The translations under genes were made by a program, and so were the position numbers. Positions 46,137-53,847 of a stretch of 53,847 nt of DNA are shown piece by piece (the first letter of the stretch is position 1; each line of letters starts with the position of its first letter). The stretch comes from Diplodia intermedia (Eukaryota; Ascomycota; Dothideomycetes; Botryosphaeriales; Botryosphaeriaceae). Under the pieces are notes generated by a model. That model ran no database searches, had not been told where the DNA came from, and worked only from the letters and a program-made list of their open reading frames with translations. The stretch covers positions 1 to 53,847 of the forward strand of contig JAKEKT010000150.1 in assembly GCA_021495925.1 (NCBI GenBank). The letters are read 5' to 3'.

Positions 46137-47745
46137 TGAGGTCTGGCGGCCGGGTGGACCTTGGTTGCGTCGCTGCGGTGATGACAGCTGGCATGGCACT
46201 GTTAAGCTGCGGCCGCTGATGTGAGCCGTACAAGATCACCGCGGATGCGGATGCGGAGAGGAGGAAGAGGAGGATACTGCACGATAAGACGGGATGACGG
46301 CCTTTTGATTTCTCTTTTGGTTGTCCAGCGAAGCATAAGAAACGGACGTGTTTTGGGCCGGAGTTTGTCGGCGTTCAAGGGCGTGCAAAAGATTGAGTGG
46401 GCCATTTATGAAGCTCGCCCGTGGGATTCATCTTGCATATACGCGTCCATTCGGAAAGTGTTCTGATTGGGATGAAATTCGACAGTGCGTGCTGGCTGCG
46501 TTTCTATTTGGATCGTGTACAGTATATTACAGTGCATCACATGGTCAAGGAATGAACGGACTAAAGCGGAGGTGCCTACATGACGCAAGACCGGCTGACT
46601 CCCCTTGCATACATTGATTATTCCAACATGCAAATCGATCCAGAAGCGATATCGTTTGGCGATCAAGACAGCTTCCTTGTAGCGGTCAGTAATTCCCCGC
46701 GCGATCTAAGTGGTCGATAAAGAAGCAGCGGCAACCACTGACCCGATAGGCAGGCTCGAGCAGAGGAAGCGAGCGAGAAGCCGCACTAGCTCGGGCCAAC
46801 AGAAACACCCACGGCTTTACAAACTCCGGCCAGCGCCTTCAGCAGAGGAAAGAGTCGTGGGCAACGTGCGCAGCCTGGCTCTTGGCCTCCGTCCGGGGAA
46901 GTTCCGCGTACCCCACGCCTCTTTCCCCGCAATCTGCCATGGCCCGGCAATTGCGCTTCGCTCACCATGGCGGAGCTGCCAGCAAGTCTCGTGCCGCTCT
47001 GGACGCCCCCTTTGCCGCCATTTGACGGGCTGTCTTTAGAGTCTGCCAAGCGAGCACGCTGCGACAGCTAGAGTCATCAACCCTGCCCCCCAAGCATTGG
47101 CACGCTCAACTTCTCCCCCACATTTGCACCTTGGCTGGCGGCACAGTGTCCATAACGCACGCAGGCAGTGAACAAACCATGCCGGCATTCGGACCTCGGA
47201 AAGCCAGTATCGTTCAGCTCGCTTCCTACAGGAGAAGGTGGCCGCGACCAAGCACCCTTTAATCCAATGACGGCACAGTTGCCAATGCCTTTTTACACAG
47301 TAGACTGCCAACGCCTCTGCCACTGACTCCTCAACACTGGCCGAAAAGCAAGAGCCGGCGCTGCCGACAACTGCCGCGACTTTGCTCCGCACTTCTCGCA
47401 TGCTTCACTCCCCTTCGCCGTGAACCTCGTGCCTTGGCCTCGAGAAAAGGTCCTGCTTAAAAGGGAGCCGAGGAAGCAGGGAGCTTGACCGCTAACCCCA
47501 CCGTCCTGACGCATGTAACGAGGATCACTTACAGGGCAGGCAGGAATCCAGCTTCTCGCCCTTTTTCTGATACAATCGCCCGCCGCAGAGAAAGTGATTT
47601 CATCCCCACACCTACCTGCTCCCCCAGCTTTCCGTAAATCCTCTTCGCGTCCTCACCCGTCGTCACTCCGTACGGTTGGTGCGATCGTCAGTAAGAACTC
47701 CAACGACTACGGAATTCGACGGCACATTTTCGCGACATAGCCATC
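46137..47745. other. Intergenic, 1.6 kb without recognised gene
   Basis: 3' UTR of the Apq12-like gene and promoter of the transporter. Only short, mutually overlapping frames are present and nothing matches a known family or RNA. Confidence 0.5.
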
Positions 47746-49726
47746 ATGGCGGCGGAAAAGCCGGATTTCCTGGAGGTCGAGAATGCCTTCCAGAGCGACA
47801 GGTCATCCGGCGATGCGCTGGAACCGGCATGGACGGAGGAGGAGGAACGCGCGGTAAGACGAAAGATGGATTGGCATCTGGTACCGCTGGTCACGCTTCT
47901 ATACCTGCTATGTTTCCTGGATCGGTAGGTCTCTTCCCCTCCCTCTTCCTCAACATTCAAACCTTGCTGCTCTTCAGCATTCTGAATGCGCTCACTAACT
48001 CTTTGATTAGATCGAACATCGGGTACGTACTGGCTGCCTGTTGATATCGCGTATCAGTGCGTTTCCGAACGAAAAGTAACCCGAACGCAGCAACGCGCGC
48101 ATACAGGGGTTGGCCAAGGATCTACACCTCGTGGGATACCAGTTCAATTGGTCGTTGACAGTGTTCTACGTTACCTACATGCTGTATGTTCTTCTTCCCC
48201 GCTTCGATGGGTGGATTGGGCGTCGTCGGATTAACGGTACACAGCGTCGAGGTTCCCAGCAACATTGTGCTCAAGAAAGTCGGTCCTCGCTGGTGGAGTA
48301 AGCGAACATCTTCCCCCATCGCAGCTGCACGTCAGCTCGTATCAGTAAATTCTTCGGGTCATTGATGGCGTCCCTTGACAGTCCCTTTCCTGGTAGCCGG
48401 ATTCGGGCTCATCTCGCTTTGCACGGCATTTGTGCATAACTTCTCGCAACTGATGGTTGCACGTGCCTTTTTGGGTGTCTTCGAGGGCGGGACTATGCCG
48501 TGAGTATCACTTCGTTCCAAGAGTCTGTCATTGAAGAGAGGCTGATATAGCTGTGTTGGTTCAGGGGCATCGCCTTCTACCTAAGCTGCTTTTACCGCCG
48601 CCAGGAGCTTCTTTTCCGCATCGGTATCTTCGTCTCCGCCGCTTCCATGGCCGGCGCGTTCGGCGGGCTTTTGGCGACCGGTCTCTCGTGAGTAACTGAG
48701 CGTGTAACAAGTGGACCTTGATGCTGAGCAAAGCAGGCGCATTCCGCAGTGGGGCGTCGCCGCCACCCCGATCCACACCTGGCGCAACATCTTCTTCTTC
48801 GAAGGCCTCATCACCCTGCTCGTTGGCTGTGCATCCCCGTGGCTCATGGCCACCAAGCCGGAAGAGTGCTCGTTCCTCACAGAGAGGCAGCGCTACATCG
48901 CTGCGGAACGGCTCTACCTCGACCACAAGTCTTCGGCCGGCAACGACAAGGTGACGCTGCAGGACGTCAAGCGGGCCGTGTTCAACGTCAACAACAACGT
49001 GTGCGCGCTCGGCTTCTTCCTCATCAACATCACGGTGCAGAGCATCTCGCTGTTCATGCCGACGCTGCTGGCGGACCTGGGCTGGACGGCGACCAAGGCG
49101 CAACTTCACACGGTGCCGCCGTACGTGCTGGCGTGTCTGGTGGCCATCGCCGTCGCCTTCGCGTCGGACCGCACGCGCCGCCGTGGCATCTGGCTCGCGC
49201 TTTTCGCTCCGGTTGGAATTGTTGGCTTCGCCGTGCTGCGCGCGGATGGGGTGAGCCCGAACGTCAAGTATATGGCCGTCTTTTTCGTCACCATCGGCGT
49301 CTTCCCCGGCGGTCCGGCTTTCTTGTCTTGGGGGTTGAACAGTACGTTTTTCTTTCCCTTCGCTCCCCACTTCGTCGCATCTACAAAACAGAGAAAGAGA
49401 CAATACTAACGCAGCCCTCAGACGCCGCAGGCCCTGCCGTACGCGCCGTAGCAAGCGGTTACATCGTGTCCGTCGGCACATTGGGCGCTGTGGTTGCGAC
49501 ATGGACGTACCTGCCGAGCGACTCGCCGCGCTACCCGATCGGACACTCGATCAACCTGGGGGCGCAGGCGGCCGCGTTTTTCCTCGCTCTTGCCGGCATC
49601 GCGTACATCATGTGGGAGAATCGGCAGCGCGAGCGCGGTATGCGGGATCATCGGCTTGTGGGGAAGAGCGATGAGGAGGTTGCGGGGCTGGGGCACAGGC
49701 ATCCGGCGTTTAGGTATATTCCTTGA
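47746..49726 (+). CDS. MFS transporter, allantoate permease (DAL5/ACS) family
   Basis: Eight exons: 47746-47924, 48011-48022, 48091-48183, 48245-48297, 48382-48499, 48565-48687, 48737-49341 and 49422-49726, total 495 aa. All introns are GT-AG; the last has a perfect TACTAAC branch site. Exon 2 is only 12 nt and encodes SNIG across the join LDR|SNIG|NARIQGL, the conserved family motif after the first membrane segment. Other hallmarks are VEVPSNIVLKKVGPRWW (TM2 region), FLGVFEGGTMPGIAFYLSCFYRRQELLFRIG, FFFEGLITLLVG and WGLNNAAGPAVRAVASG. It has about 12 membrane segments and the long central loop. Relatives import anionic nutrients such as allantoate, nicotinate/vitamins or small carboxylates with protons at the plasma membrane; the substrate cannot be assigned from sequence. 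Confidence 0.92.
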
Positions 49727-50350
49727 GATTGCTGGGGTCATGGAAAGAAGGACCAGTGCAGCTTGTATGAATGACTCGAATGCATGGTTGCCAGTGACTT
49801 GGTTACCGCGGGAAACCGGCGCTCGGACCACCAGTTCACCAGACGCCAGCGTCAAAGTTCTGCCGCCATCCGCCCCCGCACCTGTTGGAAAACGCCTCTT
49901 GCGCACGTCAGTCCAGCGGGCATCTAACGAGGTCGATGGACCCTGAGCGGGCCAGCGGCGGAACGAGCTGGCGAAAACGGTACTGAAGGGCCTGGGAGCG
50001 CTTCTCGCTCCCACCACGCTTTGCAAGATACGTCCATACGGCGATGGGCGCATGTGGCAGCATCTGGGCCGTCGTGCTCACTTGCGCAGTTGCGCACATC
50101 ATCGGCGAGCTGCGCTGTTCGAAGTTGTGATTTAGGGTGTGTGGCTCGGCGCTTTTCCTCATCGGGCGTGGTGCAGCCGCGGTCGCCGGCAGCTCCCGCG
50201 GCGTGTGGCCTGAGGCACCAACTCCGCGGACCTCTAATAATGGCTTCTTATGTGGGCTTGGTAAGCTACTGGCCACTAGCTGCTGTGTGAGCCTATGTTG
50301 CTGCTACCGTTGTCCTTCCCCCGCTCCATGCACCAGGTGGCAGCCCGCTG

Positions 50351-50385
50351 CTCCTGCCTCCTGCCTCCTGCCTCCTGCCTCCTGC
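50351..50385. repeat. CTCCTGC heptanucleotide tandem, 5 perfect copies
   Basis: Five consecutive identical 7-base units about 270-300 bases upstream of the SDR start codon. Read directly from the sequence; probably length-variable. Confidence 0.9.
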
Positions 50386-50537
50386 CTGTTTTTCTCGCTT
50401 CTGGTATCGACGCTAGAACGTCATCTTGGTAACGGCGGACGAACAACGGCCAAAATCTTGCAAAGCGGTGCAGCCGCGTTAATAAGCAAAGCCAAACCAT
50501 CGTGTGGAGTATCCCGCAATCCTTGTACCAAGAAATG

Positions 50538-50545
50538 TATAAGAG
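50538..50545 (+). promoter_or_regulatory. Putative TATA box of the SDR gene
   Basis: TATAAGAG lies about 105 bases upstream of the ATG at 50649, a usual distance for a fungal TATA element plus short 5' UTR. Confidence 0.45.
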
Positions 50546-50648
50546 ATATCAAGGGAGCCTCCCGAAGCTTGGATTTACACGTGCCTCCCGTCTTACCCAA
50601 CCACTTCCCTCAATTCTTTAGCTCACCTTCCTCAACCTTCAACCAACA

Positions 50649-52064
50649 ATGGCTCCTAAAATCTTCCTGTAGGTTCGTTCTCGCGCGTTAGCTTCACGAA
50701 TCATCGCTCACAAGTTCCGATCAGAACTGGCGCGACGGGCTACATCGGTGGCAGCGTCTTCCACACCCTCTACACAGCCCACCCGGATTGGTCCTACACC
50801 GTCCTCCTGCGCACCGTGCCTCCCACCTTCTCCGACCTCTACCCCGCCGCCAACATCATCCGTGGTGATTACGACAGCCTCGATGCGCCCTCCACCGCCG
50901 CGGCAATTAGCGACGCTGACGTCGTCGTCCATACCGGCAACTCGGATCACGCACCCTCGCTGCGCGCGCTGCTTCGAGGTCTAAAGAAGGTTATTCCCTC
51001 CACTACCACGCCTCTCTACGTTTCCCCCCAACACCGTTGTTTCCACGCCCTTTTTTATTTTCAATTTGGATCAGCCAAAGGCTGACACCCTCCCCCCCAA
51101 CAGGACGACGGATCCACCTCGAAAACGACAATGAAGCTGAAGACCAAATACCTCATCCACCTCTCCGGCACCGGCATCCTCTCCGACTACCGGTCCTCGT
51201 CGGCATCATCACCATCATCCGCCGGCACGCTGAACCCGCGCATCTACTCCGACGTCTCGCTCGCCGACAACACGGACGTCTTCCTCCCTCCAGCAGACGA
51301 TACTGATTGGAAAGAGCCTCTGCACGGCGAGACGGAGCGCATCGTGTACGAGGCGTGGAGGCGCGAAGAGGATGTGAAGGAACAGGAGCAGGAGACGGTG
51401 CGCGTGCGCACCGCCATCATGCGGCCGCCGGACATCTACGGGCGGGGTTTGGGCGTCGGCAGGAAGACCAGCGCGTACATGCCGTGGTTCGTGAGGGAGA
51501 TTCTTGGTGTCAAGGGCGAGGCGGAGGGTGTTGGGGCGGCGTTTTTCGTCGGCGAGGGCCAGAATCGGAGGGGTTGGGTGCATTTGGAGGATTTGATGGG
51601 GTTGTATTTGAGACTGGTGGAGAAGGCTGTGGAGAGTTTGGATGGCGGAGATGGTGCGGCGGCTTGGGGGAGGGAGGTGAGTATTTTTTTTTCTCCCCCT
51701 TGTTTACTTCATCCGCCCGTCTCAGGGAATGTTCGCTGATGGATGTTGTCTTTTGCAGGGCTATTACCATGCCACGACTCAGGAAACATCGCAGCTCGAG
51801 CTGGCGCAGGCGGTTGGACGGATTCTGTACGAGAAGGGGCTGGTAGGGAAGAAAGAGCCGAGACAGGTGCCGCTCGAACGCGTAGATGGAATGATGAGCG
51901 CGCTTGGGTTTCCACTGGTAGGGCGGTACATGTTTGCGAGCAATGCGAGAACCGCCGCGACAAGGGCCAAGGATGTGCTCGGCTGGGAGCCAAAAGCACC
52001 AAGCATATGGGACGTATTGGAGCAAGATGTAACAGATGCAGTCGAAGCTTTGGGAAGCAAGTGA
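50649..52064 (+). CDS. NAD(P)-dependent epimerase/dehydratase (extended short-chain dehydrogenase)
   Basis: Four exons: 50649-50668, 50725-50989, 51104-51676 and 51759-52064, total 387 aa. The first intron (GTAGGT...CAG) splits the Rossmann motif and its removal gives MAPKIFLTGATGYIGGSVF, with the GxxGxxG cofactor loop at residues 9-15. Further features are GDYDSL (cofactor adenine site), ADVVVHTGNSDH, LIHLSGTGIL, TAIMRPPDIYGRG, GWVHLEDLMGLYLRLVE and the C-terminal ARTAATRAKDVLGWEPKAPS block. Exon 2's end is uncertain: AAG|GTTATT at 50990 fits frame and homology best, but a donor at 51020 also keeps frame and would add 10 residues. The canonical YxxxK active site is not obvious (the usual Tyr segment reads IVYEAWRR), as in other atypical SDRs. 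The substrate is unknown. The gene is convergent with the SET gene. Confidence 0.85.
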
Positions 52065-52343
52065 GATGACGGAGGCGCTTCGTTCTGGAAGGCTAAGCTT
52101 GTATGTGGAACATACACAAAAATGAATCCAAATTTGGCTATGAAGCGCGATGCTGCTGACTGCCACCACGAAGTTGAATAAATGTGGAGTTCACAGTGAA
52201 CGCTACTATCTAGACGTAAGTGTTTGCCATGGAGAAGGCTAACACTGAAATCCGTACTACCTCCATCTGCTCTGAATGTCCCTCCCCGACCTGCCCTCAA
52301 ACCTTCAACTCCCCCACCTGTCTTCTTCCGGACATCCAACCGT
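52065..52343. terminator. Convergent 3' ends, SDR gene and SET gene
   Basis: 279 bases between two convergent stop codons; the AT-rich part around 52110-52200 likely holds both polyadenylation signals. No other feature was seen. Confidence 0.4.
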
Positions 52344-53810
52344 CTACTCCTCTCCCTCTCCAGCAACAGGCACAGTACCATCCGTAGTCTCAGTCGTAAG
52401 TCCCTGTCCCCGTCCCTCAGCAGCCTGCAGCCACGGGCCCTCCCGCGCCTCCCCATCCGCCCCCATCCGATCAATCTCCCCCACCACCTGCGCGACCCTC
52501 ATCTGCGCGACCCGGCACCCCTCGTGGCCCAGCCCGAGCAGCAGCGCGTGCGCCTCCAGCTCCATCTCGGCCCAGCGCAGGGCGCCCGGGCAGTCGCCCA
52601 CGTCCCGGAACGCGTGCGAGACGTCGCCGCGGAACCACGCCTGCACGGGGCTGACGACGACGGCGCCGCCGCCGTTGTCCACGAGGAGGGCGTCCAGGCG
52701 CGACGCCAGCGCGTCGATGGTGCGCGCGGATGGCGGCGGGAGTGCGGCCGTGGGCGTGGGCGTGGGCGTGGGCGAGGCCGACGACCAGAAGGGCTCGCGG
52801 AGCGCGCGCCAGGCGGACCAGGCGTGGGCGGCTTGCTGGCGGCGGGTTTCGATCGTGATGCGCTGCATGAGCGGGATGGCGTCGGGGTTGGTGGAGGTGG
52901 TGGTGTCCTTGGCCTTGCCCCTCTTGCTCTTGCCTTCGGTTGAGGTTTTCGTGGCGGAATCCGACGCTGGAGGGGCCGGGGGGATCGAGCAGCAGAGGTC
53001 GCACTGGCAGGTGGAGTAGCCCCTCTGCTCCTGGAGCTTGATGGCGCGCGCCTCGTGCGTGAAGAGCGTGTAGTCGGCGATCAGACAGTAGGTGATGGGC
53101 TCGCCTCGGGGGATGGCGCGGGCAGAGCGAAGTACCAGGGCGTTGTAACGCTCGTCGCGGACAAGGTGGCAATTTGGGGAGCACGAATGGCGGGCGTACT
53201 CCAGGAGGTGCGGGTATATACTTCTACTGACCTGGTGGTAACTGGTGGGAGCGTTTGGGATATGTACTCCCGGGTCCTGGTGCGTGAGCCAGGTTGCAAG
53301 GATCGCATGCTCTTTGGTGTCCGGGTCGAGGGCGCCGGGGTGTGTGCTCACGAGTGTAGGGAACTGCCGTTTCATGCATTCGCTGCTGACATTGTGGCCT
53401 AGAGAGTCGTAAAGTATCTGCTCTTGGGCAGAGAGGACGTAGTATTGGCACAGAATGACGGTCGGGTCGGGAGGGAACGGAATCGTGATCCAGGCATGCT
53501 CCTGGTAGATGGTGGAGCCTTGTGGGATGTTGACTAGGGCCACTGGAATGCCATCATCAGCCCTGTGGCTGATCGGGAACTCGTTGTCGTGGGCTAGGCC
53601 CGTGACCGCGCGCGCCGTGTCGCTGATGAGGTCTTCCCGCAGGAAGATTGTCTCGTCCGGAGAAGGAGGAGGCAGTGCCTTCTGGGAAGCCACTAGGAGC
53701 TTTGTGTACTGCAAGAAGCGGGCTGTGTTCATATCAATGGCTTTCATTTTTTTGGTCCGATTCGGGGGAGGGAAGAGGAGCCGCGTGGTTCGGAAACATT
53801 TCTTACCCAT
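52344..53810 (-). CDS. SET domain protein, SMYD/SET5-like, putative lysine methyltransferase
   Basis: Single-exon gene of 488 aa from ATG 53810; in-frame ATGs about 21 and 26 codons further in are alternatives. The SET domain begins near IPVALVNIPQGSTIYQEHAW. Its core motif reads YARHSCSPNCHLV (about residues 205-217), followed by RAIPRGEPITYCLIADYTLFTHEARAIKLQEQRGYSTC and the post-SET Cys cluster STCQCDLCC. A low-complexity linker (KTSTEGKSKRGKAKD, then a PTPTPTP run from GGGCGT repeats) leads to a C-terminal helical part with GDCPGALRWAEMELEAHALLLG, as in SMYD proteins. The usual NHSC reads RHSC, replacing the Asn that contacts S-adenosylmethionine. No MYND finger is visible. Likely protein-lysine methylation in cytosol or nucleus; the target is unknown. 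Confidence 0.82.
   Translation of the reverse strand: MGKKCFRTTRLLFPPPNRTKKMKAIDMNTARFLQYTKLLVASQKALPPPSPDETIFLREDLISDTARAVTGLAHDNEFPISHRADDGIPVALVNIPQGSTIYQEHAWITIPFPPDPTVILCQYYVLSAQEQILYDSLGHNVSSECMKRQFPTLVSTHPGALDPDTKEHAILATWLTHQDPGVHIPNAPTSYHQVSRSIYPHLLEYARHSCSPNCHLVRDERYNALVLRSARAIPRGEPITYCLIADYTLFTHEARAIKLQEQRGYSTCQCDLCCSIPPAPPASDSATKTSTEGKSKRGKAKDTTTSTNPDAIPLMQRITIETRRQQAAHAWSAWRALREPFWSSASPTPTPTPTAALPPPSARTIDALASRLDALLVDNGGGAVVVSPVQAWFRGDVSHAFRDVGDCPGALRWAEMELEAHALLLGLGHEGCRVAQMRVAQVVGEIDRMGADGEAREGPWLQAAEGRGQGLTTETTDGTVPVAGEGEE
52749..52774. repeat. GGGCGT hexanucleotide repeat within the SET gene
   Basis: About four copies of GGGCGT on the plus strand encode a Pro-Thr repeat on the minus strand, in the disordered linker between the post-SET cluster and the C-terminal helices. 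Being a multiple of 3, length changes would keep frame. Confidence 0.75.
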
Positions 53811-53847
53811 GGTTCAGTTGCTCTCGGGAGTTTAATGGAGTTGGTTC

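Larger units (their letters stand above)
49727..50648. other. Intergenic between transporter and SDR gene
   Basis: About 0.9 kb. It holds the transporter 3' UTR, a five-copy CTCCTGC tandem, a TATA-like word and the SDR gene 5' flank. No gene is visible. Confidence 0.5.

Overview
The window reads as nuclear DNA of a filamentous ascomycete (Pezizomycotina; a Dothideomycete would fit, but that is inference). The signs are short spliceosomal introns of about 45-190 bp with GT-AG (twice GC-AG) ends and CTRAC-type branch sites, a fused CYP505 P450:reductase, a DAL5-type permease, and fungal forms of Bcd1, RSC7, Apq12, TBCE and DIS3. There are no operons and no bacterial signals. I joined exons by reading frame; for every multi-exon model given as complete except the DENN gene, the exon lengths add up to a whole number of codons.

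Layout: (1) 1-72, tail of an unidentified + strand gene, then about 3.3 kb without a recognisable gene. (2) 3341-4721 (-) BCD1, divergent over a GC-rich 1.5 kb from a DENN-domain gene (6226 to 9166 or 9308, +). (3) 10683-12318 (+) GH16 cell-wall-type glucanase, convergent with 12857-16236 (-) CYP505. (4) 17257-19168 (-) tubulin cofactor E, head-to-head with 19360-20931 (+) V-ATPase subunit H. (5) 20932-27817, a gene-poor zone holding a degenerate Ty3/gypsy reverse transcriptase and several microsatellites. (6) 27818-30034 (-) RSC7-like chromatin remodeller subunit with about 3.2 kb of GC-rich upstream DNA. (7) 34636-35407 (-) SF3A2, head-to-head with 35774-38888 (+) DIS3/RRP44. (8) a gene-poor 3.9 kb, then 42822-43505 (+) a small single-pass membrane protein. 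(9) 45521-46136 (+) Apq12-like. (10) 47746-49726 (+) DAL5-type MFS transporter with a 12-nt exon. (11) 50649-52064 (+) extended-SDR epimerase/dehydratase, convergent with 52344-53810 (-) SMYD-like SET protein.

Most genes are housekeeping: snoRNP assembly, splicing, exosome, chromatin, tubulin folding, vacuolar acidification, membrane traffic. The P450, permease, GH16 and SDR genes are accessory metabolism, but they are interspersed and do not form a cluster. I saw no CRISPR, no convincing tRNA or rRNA gene, and no coherent new multi-gene system. The most interesting observations are at gene-structure level: a frame switch next to a perfect 10-bp hairpin in the DENN gene, a lost zinc ligand in Bcd1, two GC-AG introns directly after very short first exons, paired GTCCGY donors in CYP505, and long GC-rich non-coding leaders upstream of certain genes.
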